Below are positions 34,271-45,929 of a stretch of 64,000 nucleotides of DNA, piece by piece. The notes below the pieces were generated by a model. It saw nothing but the letters and a program-made list of their open reading frames with translations, did no database searches and had not been told where the DNA came from. The stretch is from Coenobita brevimanus (taxonomy: Eukaryota > Arthropoda > Malacostraca > Decapoda > Coenobitidae): positions 40,838,493 to 40,902,492 of the forward strand of contig CM064653.1 of assembly GCA_032717465.1 (NCBI GenBank), in the 5' to 3' direction. Each line of letters opens with the position of its first letter. The first letter of the stretch is position 1. The translations under genes and the position numbers were made by a program.

Positions 34271-37200
34271 GACGACGACGACGACGAAAACAGGAAAGCT
34301 ACACCAACGGGCATGGGCGACGAAAGGAGGATGGTGGCGCCATGAGAGAGAGGGAGGGAGGGTGGGAGGGAGGAAACACGAGCATGGAGGAGAGGCAAAA
34401 GGGCGGAGGGAGAGACGGAGACAGAGAGAGAGGGGAAGCCCAGTGATGGATGGATTGCCTCTTTCTGCTGATGTGATGAGACAGGCAGGAGCGGCCAAAG
34501 GAGGGAAACGCCAAAATGAGTGAGGGGAAGACGGAGAGGAAAGTGAAGCACAGAGATATGAATGACGAGCTGGGAAAGTAAGCAAGTGACAATATCTATC
34601 TATCTATCTATCTATGAACTGCCTATTATGTGAGGGTGGAGGCAGGACGGTGAAGCAGACAGAATGCGGGACGAACAAGGAAAGTAAGCAGTGGCCATAT
34701 CTATCTATCTGCCTATCTATCTATCTATCTGCCAATCTATCTACGGCCTATCATGTGTCACACTGTCAGACCCTACAAACATACATGACTGTCCATCCTA
34801 AAACCCCAGCAGCATGCCACAGAACTTGACATAAGGAAGGTTCAGATCTGTAACAACAACGCGGAAAGAACGAACTGAACGAAAACTAATGACGAATAAC
34901 ATGACCAATGACGAACAACATGAACAAGAACACGAACAAGGTAAGGAGGGGGAGAGAGAAGAGGGCCTGGTTCAAGAATAGTAATGCGGCGAGGAGGAAC
35001 TGAAAGAGAGAGGGTAATAATGACGGGAAATGGCGAGGGGAAAGGGAGATGAAGGATATAACCACGATTGAGGGGAGAAGAAGGGCAAAGGAAGGGAGAC
35101 AGGCGGAGGAGGGAAAAGGAGACGAAGAGTTAAAGGTAGGAGGGTTGAAAGGGAGAGTATCGGTAAGGAGGCAGGGAGATTTAAAGGTAGGAAGGCTGAC
35201 AGGGAGACTATGGGTAGGGAGGAGGGGAATTTAAAGGTATAAGGGCAGCAAGGGAGACTATGGGTAAGGAGACATGTGGATTTAAAGTTGAAAGTCAGAC
35301 GAGATTTTAAAGGTATACAGGCAGAAAGGGAGATTTAAAGGTAGAAGGGTAGAAAGGGAGAGTATGAGAAGACGGCAGGGAGATTTAAAGCAGAAAGGCA
35401 GAAAAAAAAGTAGCGTAGGAGGGAAGAAAGAGAGAACGAAATCTAGAAATTTAACGTAGGATGAAAATGACTAAAGAGAGGACTTAAAATACAGAGACAG
35501 GAAAGGATGGTGAGTTAAGGATGGAGGCTGGGAAGGAGGGAGTGTAGGGAGGAAATGTGTAAGCCAGAATGGATGCAAAAAAGAAAGGGGATGGCTATGA
35601 AAGATGTAGAGAGATAGCATGGAAGATACATTAATGGTAGAAGAGGTGGAGGACAGAGAAGGGGAAAGAAGTGGGAAACAGCAAGAAGGATATAAAAGAA
35701 ATAGGAGGAGAAGGTAGAAAGAAAAGATGCAAGCAGGAAGCACAGGAAAAAGGGAAAGAATTTTAGCGGTTACTGAGAGGGAAAGTCACAGAAGGCAAAG
35801 AAGAGAGAAAAGACGAAAAAAACGGAGGAAAATGTGCAGGGAGACAAGTGGATGAGGGAAAAGAAGGAAGCAAAGTGAGAGAAAATGGAAATATATGAAG
35901 AGGGAAGTAAAAGAGAAGGAAGGAAGGACGTAAGTGGTAGACTTGAGGAAAAGCAAATATAAGGATATTATGAGGAAGAGAGAAACACAGAAGGCAGCAA
36001 GTGGAGAGAAAAGAAGTATGAGAAAGTGAGGGATACAGGAGGAAGAGAGGAAGGAAAAGAAGAAAGTTAAGGAGGGATGTAGGAGAGAGAAGGCAGTAGG
36101 AGGGCGAGAGGGAGGGTTAGGAAGGAGCTACGGGGAGGGCTGGAACAGTCTTGCACCATAAAAGTTGGAAGACGAGGATTTAGCTCCACTATGATGGCTG
36201 GGGCGAGGGGGAGAAGAGGAGTAGGGGCGAGGAGAGACGGGAAGTTGGGGCAGGAGGCTAGGGAGAAAAAGGGGGCGGAAGGAGGGGTCTGGGAGCAGGG
36301 GGAGAGGGTGAAAAGGGGGATGGAAGGGGGGGGGGAGAAAGAGGAGTGGGGGCAGAGGGGTGAGGGAAGAAGGTAGGTGTGAGCAGGGGGTGAAGGAAGA
36401 AGGGAGGTGGGAGTAGGGGGGGTGAGAGTTGGGGGTGGGGTAGCAGGGGGCTTGGGAGCAGGTGGGATGAGAGAAAATGATGGCGAAGAAAGGGGGCTTA
36501 AGATGGGAGCAGAAGGGTGAGAGGTGGGAGAGAAAGTGCGAAGAATGCTGGAATGAAGGAAGAACTATGAGAGGTTATAAGATGAGACAGGGTGAGAGGG
36601 TACAGGTAGGGTGAGAAGTGAGAGCGAAAATGAAAGGGAAGAATGATGCTTCTACTGACAGCGTGATAAAGAGGAGGGAAAGATGGGGGAGAAGTGGGCT
36701 ACGACAAGAAAGGGTTAAAAAAAGAAAAAAAAAGTGCAAGGAACGCAAACAGCAATATACCTAATGGTCCACTCCATTCTGATTGTTAAAAAGACGACTA
36801 TGATTATGATATGTATAATTCTATCAGTTTTAGGTAAGGATAATAAAGCAAGGGGAGATGTGGAAGAGAAAATGGAAAGGAAGCACGATGGATAACGATG
36901 AAGAAAAAAAAAAAAAAAAGTCACTGAAGGAAATGCGTCAAGGAAATATGGTAAAATATGGAAATTACTGAAAGGAAATGGAGAAAAGCGAAAGCAAAAC
37001 AGAGAAAGAATGAATGAACTGTGAATGGCAAGATGAAGAAAGTGGGGGAATGCAGTGAAAGTACAAGAGGAAAAATGGGGATTCAAAACAGAGAAGAAAG
37101 AAGCAGGAAGGTGGGGCAGGAGGAATTAAGACGCAGACACTCTAAGGAAAAGAAAATACAGAAAGGATAGAAACGCAAACTAATTCAGACGGGAGGAAGA

Positions 37201-37700
37201 GGGGAATCAAAACAGGTAAGAAACGAAGCAAAAATGAAGAGTAGAAATATGTATGAATTAGTCAACATGGTGAAAATAAGAGAAGGAAACCAATTAAATG
37301 CGAAGAGGTAAACGGGAATGAAAACAGAGAAGAAAGGGTGCAAGGAGTAAAGGTGGAGACACAAGAGGAAAACCAGTGCAAGGACGAGGAAATGGCCACT
37401 AATGAAATGCCAAGATGGAGAACCAAAACGGAAGAGAAAGGACGCAAGGGTGAAGGGCAAGAAGAAGAATGACCAAAACGGTCAAAAAAAGAGGAAAGAA
37501 ACTAGAGAGTGGAATCATAACAGAGATGAAAGAAAGCAAGAAGTAAGGTGAAAGTTAGAGGACATTAGTGAAAGGACAAGATGAAAGGGGAATCAAAGCA
37601 GAGAAGAAAGGAAGTAAGGGTGAAGGGCATGAGGAAGTCCAGTCAAGCAAGTGAAAGTGTTTGGGGTGGGGTGGGGAGGGGTGGGGTGGGGGCAGGTGAG
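33930..37700 (+). repeat. 3.8-kb purine-rich block
   Basis: Includes (GA)n(CGA)n at 34218-34287, (TATC)n at 34592-34615 and 34698-34745, the 51-bp tandem repeat, and long GAAGGGAGAAAG-type DNA. Minus-strand Phe/Ser/Leu frames are compositional. Confidence 0.85.
35132..35405 (+). repeat. About 51-bp tandem repeat in purine-rich DNA
   Basis: Units begin TTTAAAGGTAGGAGGGTTGA or variants, followed by AAGGGAGA-TATGGGTAAGGA; about five whole or partial units, some shortened to about 25 bp. Confidence 0.7.
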
Positions 37701-37735
37701 TCAACACTAGACTGGACCAGTCTTGTGTCACTGTC

Positions 37736-37855
37736 TGCCTAACTCACCCCCCCCCCCTCCACACACACACACAAACATACACGCAGCCTCCACCTCTACT
37801 CTCCTTCCGTCCCACGCTAATTTATTCATTTTTTAAATTTCTCTCTCTCTCTGTC

Positions 37856-37923
<68 letters not shown>

Positions 37924-37992
37924 CCTCCATCTCTCTAACTCCTCTGCTTCCTTGTCTTACATTAACTCTGTCATATTCTTTCATACCGGTAC

Positions 37993-38030
<38 letters not shown>
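37736..38030 (+). repeat. Cluster of C-run, CA, TC, GTCT and (TC)n(CA)n tracts
   Basis: (TC)(GTCT)(TC)n(AC)n at about 37843-37922 and (TC)n at 37999-38029. Confidence 0.9.
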
Positions 38031-38032
<2 letters not shown>

Positions 38033-38279
38033 CCACCTCCAACTCTTCCATTCATCTCTCCCGAACGTCTCATTTCTTTTATGTCTTTTTTCCTATCTCC
38101 ATTCACTTACTCTTACCTGACTCAGCCTCCCTTACACTGCAGGCTCTCCCGCTTTCGCTGCACCACTCCTTTCTCGGCACCTTCATTCATGTAAGGTTCC
38201 TTTCACTTCTACAACTTCATTCTTCACCATCTACTATAGTTCGTTCACCTCAACGTGGCGGAGAGTTTCGTCATTTTAT

Positions 38280-38422
38280 AGCACACTTCCCGTAGCTCAA
38301 TGGCGGAATAAGCCTAAACTACGACTCTAAAATTCAGTCCATCGCACTTCTTCGTTACTAGCGCTGACCTCATCTTATACTCCAAGATTCAAGATGGACT
38401 GACAGCAAATTTAAGCTAAGAC
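38280..38422 (-). mobile_element. Family 1 MITE-like element, copy D (truncated)
   Basis: On the minus strand: GTCTTAGCTTAAATTTGCTG, then AACGAAGAAGTGCGATGG and CCATTGAGCTACGGGAAG. The right inverted repeat is missing or too decayed to see. Confidence 0.6.
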
Positions 38423-38589
38423 AAAGAGGACGGAGCATAACATTCAGCAGGCTTAAATTTATTCACCATGCGGTATCCTTTTTTTTTATAATTTTATTCT
38501 TGTATCATATAGACGACTGATAAATTTTTCGCAGTGAAGAGGCTAAAAAAAAAAAAAAAAAGTGTCCATTATATTCCTCCTCCATGAAA

Positions 38590-38670
38590 GGTCTCTCCAT
38601 TCTGAATACATCGTCAGGTGATAGCAAGAATTAAATATTAAAAAGACGTCTTAGGGCTGAAGGGGTTAAA
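38590..38670 (+). mobile_element. Family 2 right-end fragment
   Basis: ATCGTCAGGTGATAGCAAGA, AAAAGACGTCTTAGGGCTGA and AGGGGTTAA give a clean right terminus. Confidence 0.55.
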
Positions 38671-38834
38671 TCATACACTACCGTCCCCCGCCCCCCTCTC
38701 TCAGCCCTCATCACCCTCATCTATCATCCTTCTCCACCCTTTCATCCTAAATGTGACCCATTCATACACCCTTTCATCCTTCAATATCCCACCATCTCTT
38801 CTTGCTTTCAGATGCATGCACCCACCCCTGCCCC

Positions 38835-39360
38835 CCTCTCTCCTTCAATCTGCAAATTCTTTCTTCCAGTCTCCATCACCCTGCACCTTCCCTTCTCAGA
38901 TCTAAAATATTACCTTACCTCATCCAATCTACAACTTTTCTTCAATCCGCAACACATTTTCCCCTAGCAATTGGCAACATTTTCTTTCCTCCAGTTGACA
39001 ATTTCCATCTTCCGTCTTTCTAAATCTTTCGTCCAACCTGCAACATCACACTTCCCTGCTTTCCTATCCTTGTCTGTGACGGACAGAATTACGTTCGATA
39101 TAACCTACCTCGCAACAGCCTCAAAAAAGATCAATCTAGTACGTCTATTGCTGTTTACTTTCCTTTGTACTCCAATCTCCATCATCATCTTTCCTCCAGT
39201 CTCCATCATCTTTCCTCCAATCTGCAACATCACATTTCCTTCAATCTACTACATCTTTCCCTCTATGTCCTTTACTCCTTACAGCTTTCCTCCAATCTGC
39301 AACATCATTTCTCCTCCAATCTGCAAACTCTTTCCTCCAATAGACAACACCTCCTTGATT
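38835..39360 (+). repeat. Degenerate CTCCAATCTGCAACATC repeat
   Basis: CCTCCAATCTGCAACATCA and variants (CAATCCGCAACACATTTTC, CCAACCTGCAACATCAC, CAGTTGACAATTTCC) recur about a dozen times at irregular 20-35 bp spacing. Best conserved at 39210-39350. Confidence 0.6.
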
Positions 39361-40149
39361 TCTTCCTCCACCTCTGCGACACCTCCCTCCCTCCCTCAAC
39401 AGGCCTCAGGGGAGGGAACGGGGACGACAGAAGGCGAGGGGAGGGAAGTGGAGGGGAGGGAGCAGAATGAACGAGGGGAAGATGAGGTGGTTATAAATGG
39501 ATGAAATTCGAGGGGACGGCATGGAAGGAGGAGGGAGGAGAGAACGGCAAGCAGGGAGGGAGGAAAGAAGGGCTTGAAAAGAGGGAAAGGAATGAATGAA
39601 AGGTGAGAAAAAAGGTAGAGAGGGAGGTAGGGAAGAGATGGAAGGAAAGGAAGATATGAAAGAAGGCTTGATGGGAAAGAGTAAAAGAAAGGAAGGCGTG
39701 AGAAGGAGGAGTGAAGGTCATGGAAAAATTAGGGGAATGTACGATTGAAGAAGGGAGAAGAAGGAATGAAAGACTACGAGAGGGGGATTTATAGCTTGAG
39801 GCGGTAAAGGAAGGAAGAGGAAGGGAATAATAAGAGGAGAGGAAAGGAGGGGAGAGAAATTGGCTGGGGGCGGTAGGGGAGGAATAAAGGAATATAAAAT
39901 GAAGAAGGCCGCCATGGAATCAAACAAGGTCGGTGAGACTGAGAGTTTGGAAAGAATGTGACAAGCGGCGAGGAATGAGGAGTGTGAGAAATGAAGGGTG
40001 AGTGAGGAATGAGGGCAGTGAGGTCAATGGGGTGAAAGAGAAGTGGAGGGTGAAGGAGAAGTGAGGAGTGAGTGAGAAGTGAAGGGAGTGAGGTGTGAGG
40101 GAAATGAGGAGTGAGAGAAGTGTTAAATGAGAGGAAACAGGGCTGTGAG

Positions 40150-40325
40150 ATGTGATAGAAACAAGGTATGAGGGGAGCTAGGTGTGGGAGGAACGAGGGA
40201 TTAGGGAAGTGAGGTGTGGGAGGAACGAGACTGAGGGGAGCGGGGTGTGGGAGGAACGAGGGGTGAGGGAAGCGAGGTGTGGGAGGAACCAAGTGGGGGG
40301 TGGGGACAAGATGTGAGGGGAACGA
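40150..40325 (+). repeat. About 33-bp tandem repeat
   Basis: Repeating AGGTGTGGGAGGAACGAGGG followed by GTGAGGGAAGCG variants, about five units. Looser versions of the same motif extend left to about 39,980. Confidence 0.7.
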
Positions 40326-41459
40326 ACTAAGAGGGGAGTGGTGTGTACGTGGGGTGAGGTTTGAAGGAGTGAGATGTGAGGGAAGTGGGGTATGAGGCGA
40401 AGTTAGGTATGTGGGGGTGGGTGACTTGAAGGACCAATGAGGCGTGACAGAAATGAGATGCGAGGGGAATCATCGTCATCATCAAACCAACCTGGCGTTT
40501 CTTCCCCACCTAAGGATAAGGGAAGTAAATAAGGCAATGCGTGAGAGTGAGGTATGGGAGGAGTGAGAAACAGAATGAATAAGAAAAGGGTAAAGGAGGA
40601 GCTAAAAGTTTAAGCAGAAAAATGAATGTGGAGTAGAAAAAAAAGAGTGAATAATGAGTTGGGTAAGAGTGATTATGAAGTAAAAATTGAAAAAGGAGCA
40701 AAGAATCAAGGACGAAAATTGAGAAAACTGGTCAGATGCATTCGAAATTAGAGCAGAGTGACTTCAGAGACAGAGCAGTAAAATGAAGGAATAGAATGCC
40801 ACACTGAAAACGTTTTATACTGACGGCTAAAAAGAATTACTGGAGCGACGGAGACAATACGGAGAGGAGAAACCATGGAGGGATGTCGAGGAAGGAAGAA
40901 GGCAATTTAAGGAGGGAACCAAGTAGGGGAAAAACTTAAGGACGGAGAGAGGGAGGGAGAAGGGGGAAAGAGAACCCATGGAGTGTGAAGGAAGGGGAAA
41001 GAGAGACTAAGGAAGAGAAGGACCAAGAAAGTGAGTGGAGGAGATGTGGAAGGACAGGGGAATGTGTCGGAATGATAAAGGGGGTTGGAGGACGGGTTGT
41101 GTGGAAGGGAGAGGAAGAACCTGCTTGAAGCAGAGAGAAAGAGAAGTTATTGTGGCTGAAGAACGAAACGAAGGAAGGGAACGTGAGAAGGAAATGAAAA
41201 GGAAGGGAATGAGGAGGAGTGCAAGAAGGGTGGAAGGAGAGGGTGGGGTTGATAACTGCGGGCGGGAAGGGAGGGGCGCAAGCAAGAGGGTACTTACAAA
41301 GGGAGGAACTGAAGCTAGTATTTCTGATGGATAAAGGGTAAGAAAGGAGCCTAGGAAGGGGGGATGAAACTACCGAAGGGGTGGAGGGAAGGGGACGAGT
41401 GTGGAAGCGAGATGAGTGCCAGAGGGAAGAGTGGAGAAGAAAGAGGAGGGGAGGGGAGG

Positions 41460-41680
41460 GGAGTGTCGCAGGAGTGGAGGCGAGGGAAGGGTGGGGAGGA
41501 GAGAAGTGCCGCATGGAAGGAAGGGAAGGAGAGTGCCATAGGGGTGGAGGGAGGGGAGGAGGTGCCGTAGAGGAGGAAGGGGAAGGTAGGGGAGTGCCGG
41601 AGGGGTCGAGGAAAGGGAGGAGAGTGCTGTAGGGGAGGAAGGGGAGGGCAAGGGGAGTGCCGGAGGGTTGAAGGGCCTGA
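41460..41680 (+). repeat. About 35-40 bp degenerate tandem repeat
   Basis: Repeating GAGAGTGCCGTAGGGG / GGAGTGCCGGAGGGGT followed by GGAGGAAGGGGAGG variants, about six units. Confidence 0.6.
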
Positions 41681-42229
41681 GGGGCAAGAGGGGACGGAAG
41701 AGCCGGACAGGAAGCCTCAACTTACCATAATCGGGCCGCAACTCCTGATGTGCCGGGATGGGGGGTTAAGGGCAGTGGGGGGCGGTGGGGGGGGGGAGAA
41801 TGGGTGAGAGGGTGACGGGGAGAGAGACGGAGGGGGGAGACACAATTACCAAATGAGGCAGAATGTTGGCGTCACCATGGACGGGGAGGGGAAAAGGTCA
41901 GGGTGTGGTACTGAGATGGATTTCTAAGTTTGAAGGGAGGGAAGGAGGGAATGTTTCAGTGAGAGGTAAGGGGGAAGGAAGAGGGGAAACAAGCTGAGAG
42001 GAGAAAGTAAAGGTCAGAGAGACAGAGGAGGATTTCTATGTATGAGGGAAAAGACAGGGGAAGGATGGAATGTGTCGGTAAAAAATATTAATGAAAAAAT
42101 AATTTTTCTGTGGGTGAGTCGAAATTAGTTCTGGCAATAATTAAGTAAAGGTCCTTCATGAATATTTGTGCAGGACATGATAAAAGTTGAGGATAGGCTA
42201 GAGGAGAGGCATAAATAGAGGCTGAAGGT

Positions 42230-42590
42230 CAGGCTGAAGAAAAAGGGAGGAGGAGGAAGTGGGAGAGACAGAAAGGGAGAGAAAGTAAGAGGGAGAAGGG
42301 GATGAGTGAGTCAGTGGGGATGAGAAAATGAGGGCGGATAGGGAAGAGTGAGGCAGCAGGGGAGAGAAAGTGAGGGAGGAGGAAGGGGAATGGTGAAGAA
42401 ACAGGGGAGTGAAAGTGAGGAAAGAGGAGGGGGAAGAATGAAGAAATATGAGAGAGAAAATGAGGAGGAGGAAGAAAAAGAACGAGGCAACAGGGAAGAG
42501 AAATGGAGGGAGAAGGGAGAGAGAAAATGAGGGAGAAGGAAGGGGAAGGGCGAAGCAGTAGGGGAGTGAAAGTGAGGGAAGGAACCATTA
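42230..42590 (+). repeat. About 45-bp degenerate tandem repeat
   Basis: Repeated GAAGCAGTAGGGGAGTGAAA and GTGAGGGAGGAGGAAGGGGA variants, about seven imperfect units of purine-rich sequence. Confidence 0.5.
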
Positions 42591-42667
42591 GAGTAAATCT
42601 GATTTCGATCAAGACTGACCTATTATAAGGGAGGATGGGTGGCAGTGATTGGGTGAGGGCCAGAGGG

Positions 42668-43090
42668 AGGAATGAGTGAAATGGAAGGATAAAGGAAGGG
42701 AGAAATAAGGGTGAGATGACGGTACGAAGGGAGGAAGGATAAAGAAACAGCTGGAGGGAAGAGAGAGGGAGAGAGGGAAAGCCATAAGAGAAAAGACGAT
42801 GAAAGGGAGGAATGGATGAAATGAAGGGCTAAAGGAAGGGAGAAATAAGGGAGATGAAGGTACGACAGGAGGAAGGAGAAAGAAAATAAGTTGGAGGGAG
42901 GAGAGAAGGGGAAGGCAGGATATAAGAGAGGAAAAAAGATGAACAAAGGGAGGAAGGGATGAAATGGAGGGGTAAGGGAGGGGAGAAATAAGGGAGATGA
43001 GGGCATGACGGTGGAAGGGGAGAGAACGAGCTGGAGGGAGGAGAGAACGAGCTGGAGGGAGGAGAGAACGAGCTGGAGGGAGGAGAGAAG
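42668..43090 (+). repeat. About 143-bp tandem repeat with a nested 21-bp repeat
   Basis: Three large units start near 42668, 42809 and 42951, each with GAGGAATGGATGAAATG..., GGGAGAAATAAGGG and a GAGCTGGAGGGAG-type end. In the third unit that end is itself repeated three times as a 21-bp unit (GGAGAGAACGAGCTGGAGGGA). Confidence 0.75.
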
Positions 43091-44120
43091 AGAGGGAGAT
43101 GAGAGGATGAAAGGGAGAAATAAAGTGACTGGGTGATGGAGGGTGAAAAAGTGGAGTGAAAGGGAGGAAAGGGAATGAAATGAAAGGATAAAAAGGGAAG
43201 ATATGAAGGAATGAAGGGATAAAGAAGGTATGGGATGAAATAGACGAGGCAATGGATGGAAGGTAGGAATAAAAGGAAGAAGGCAAAGGATGGAAGGAAA
43301 GTGGTGTGGTAATGGAAAATGAGGAATGAAAAGGATACGACGACTGAATGGTGGCGGGGGGATAAAGGAAGGGTGAGAGGACGAAAGGGAGAGATAACGA
43401 AGGTAAGATATATGGAGAAAAGAGGCACGGGAATAGTGACTGGTAAGGAAATACAAGTAATCTCGAAGGTTGGTGGTCAAATTGAAACGTGGAATAAATG
43501 GAAAACTGTATGTATGAGAAAAGGTGTGACAAATGAAGAAAAAATAAGGAAGAATTAATATACAGAAAAACAAATACCGCAATGAGAGGAGGAATAGACT
43601 GGAAGGAACAGAGGAAAAGAATTAAAAAAAAAAGAAAAAAAAAACTAAAAGAATGGAAAACGGGAAGTAGGTTAAAAGCTGTGTAAAAGGGGGGACTCAG
43701 GTGGGGTAAAAATTGGGTCAAACGGTGCCGCATCCCTATCAGAATGAGGGGGAGGCTGGTGGGGGTAGAGAGAGACTGTGGGGAGGATGAGGGGATAGGT
43801 AGGAGGAGGGGATGATATAAAGAAGGATGGAAAGGAAGATGGGTGGGATAGAAGTGAAAGGGAAGAGCTGGGATAGGAGAGGAAGGGTGGAGGGGGAAAG
43901 AAGCACAGCTGAGGAAAGAAGATAAAAAGGGAATGGGTGGTAACAGAGACGGGAAGACGGGGAAGAGAAGCGGACGGAGGAAAGGGAAAGGGAAAGTGTG
44001 GAGAGCAAGGTGAAGAAGAAAAGGCTAAATTAGATGTGATAAATGATGGCATAGCAGGAAAGTTGGATGGGAAAGCATAGAATAAAAGAAGCGAAAAAAA
44101 AAAAAAAAACTATGACAATT

Positions 44121-44152
<32 letters not shown>

Positions 44153-44214
44153 ATGGAAGGAGAAAGAGGGGAGAGAGAGGGAAGACCAGGAGTTAAACTT
44201 TATGGTCGTCATGA

Positions 44215-44900
44215 AGGTCCAAAGTTGCTACCATACTCATACAATTCTCGACCATAACTCCACCATTCCCTCCTGTCTCCCCACCTACTCCCATCTTCCA
44301 TCCTTATCGTCCCCCCCCCTCTCTCTCTTTCTTTCTCTCTCTTTCGCTGTCCTTTTACTTTCTCTCTTCTTTGGTCCCCTCTCTTTACTTGCATATTCCA
44401 CTAACCCCTCCCTCCTCTCTTCGTTCTCTCCTTCTCCCTTTTCTTGTCTCGTTCTCTTCTTCAATTCCCACTTCCTTCACTCTCTTACCTTTCTTCCTCC
44501 TCTCTTCTTTCCTCCCTGTCTCCTTAACTCTCTCAAGTTTCTTCTCTTTCCTTCCCACTCTTTCTTTTAAAGCGCCCTCGTCATTCTCTCTCTCCTTACC
44601 TCCCTCTCTCCTTTAGTTCTCTCGTGTTTCCTTCCTCTCTCTCTCCTTTAGTTCCCTCCTTTACCCTCCCATCCACCCACTCGCCAACTCTGCCTCCCAC
44701 ACCACCCAACCTTCCCCCTCCCCTCCCTTCCCCTCTCCCCTCCACCCACTCCTCTATCCACCCTCACTCCACCCTCTCATTTCCCCTCCCCCCCCTTCAC
44801 CCACCCCTATTCCTCTCTCCTCCCTTTTCCCCACCCGTTCCCCTCTCAACCAACTCCTCCCTGTCTCCCCCTTCCCTCCCCTCTCTTATCTGTCCCCCCG
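44215..44900 (+). repeat. Pyrimidine-rich block
   Basis: CTCCCTCCC and CCACCCACTCC-type DNA opposite in strand bias to the block just left of it. Confidence 0.8.
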
Positions 44901-45019
44901 GCCGCCGTTCCTCCTGCCTCAGATACCGCCTTTATCGCCACTTACGTCCCTCCCCTTATCATCACTCGCTATATTTCAACCTCCGCCTTGTTACCGACGT
45001 TACTTTTCTGGTAACGTTA

Positions 45020-45232
45020 ATGATCAACCCGTTCAGTACGAAGGTGTATTTTTATAGTATGTTCCTGCTGAAACTTGGCGATTTTATGGAGCTTAAGGAG
45101 GAACTGTTGTAGGAATCTCGAAGCTATAATCAAGTTTTCCAGTTCAAAGTCTTGGAAGGTGAGTCAATTCGGCCGGAAATAGTAAGAATAATATATAACA
45201 GGTGACACTTGAATGATGGAGTTAAGGGTACC
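45020..45232 (+). mobile_element. Family 2 element
   Basis: Starts CAACCCGTTCAGTACGAAGG, has GGCGATTTTATGGAGCTTAA, and ends with GTAAGAATAATATATAACAG and TGATGGAGTTAAG. The copy is diverged but complete in order. Confidence 0.55.
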
Positions 45233-45252
45233 TGGAGTTACAACACTCCTTT

Positions 45253-45443
45253 TACACGAACTTGGTATAAAAATGCCAGCTCTTCAACTGAATGCTGAGC
45301 TGTTATAACAGATTAGCACTATAAAATGATTCTAGTTATGATGTCCTACGGGAAGAATGCACAGCCGTAGTATTGTCTTAATATGCCACAGAGCTGCATG
45401 CAATAGATAATAAGAGGACGAAAATCCGGGTCAGGTTAAAGTA
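45253..45443 (+). mobile_element. Family 1 MITE-like element, copy E
   Basis: CGAACTTGGTATAAAAATGC at the left, GAATGCTGAGCTGTTATAAC and GCCACAGAGCTGCATG inside, and ACGAAAATCCGGGTCAGG at the right. It lies about 20 bp right of a family 2 element. Confidence 0.75.
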
Positions 45444-45814
45444 AGTTAAAAAGTATAACTACAAGATCGCTCAATACAGGTATGCGCACAGCTCCACACT
45501 GCATCGAGCTGTCTAGTGAAGCTAACACAAGCGACCTTGGCCTCTGGCATACTTTCACGATAACACATCCATTTTATTACTTGCTATTGCGGAAAATCCC
45601 TGTAAGCATTCATGATTCTCTACTTTTATGTAGCTTAATGGATAGACAGACAGGCAGACAGAGAGACAGACAGACAAGACAGACTGAAAGATTGGATGAA
45701 CAAACCCCCGCTTCAGTGAGAGGTGATTAAGGAGTAAAAATCGTTTGCCTGAAGAAAATGAATGACGGGAAGTGGGGCAATCGTAATAAATGCTTCTGAA
45801 AACGCTGTTCAGGG

Positions 45815-45815
<1 letters not shown>

Positions 45816-45890
<75 letters not shown>
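45816..45890 (+). repeat. 75-bp (AC)n array
   Basis: Uninterrupted. A CAGA-rich tetramer patch lies at 45,645-45,690. Confidence 0.97.
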
Positions 45891-45892
<2 letters not shown>

Positions 45893-45929
45893 TCCGTACG
45901 GACGTTGCATCATTCGCCACATCACATGA

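Larger units (their letters stand above)
39410..44205 (+). repeat. 4.8-kb purine-rich block
   Basis: Begins within about 30 bp of pyrimidine-rich DNA at 39,390 and ends with a switch back to pyrimidines at about 44,210. Contains the tandem repeats listed separately and a (GA)n run at 44121-44148. Confidence 0.85.

Noticed and set aside
42609..43733. 374-codon minus-strand open frame rich in Ser, Leu, Pro and Phe
   Set aside because: It is the translation of purine-rich tandem repeats; overlapping frames on the same strand are equally open and have the same composition, and no domain is visible. The same applies to the long frames at 2.1-3.0, 4.3-5.6, 8.8-9.6, 33.2-37.5, 39.5-44.6, 45.8-47.6, 50.5-51.2, 52.7-53.6 and 59.0-59.7 kb.
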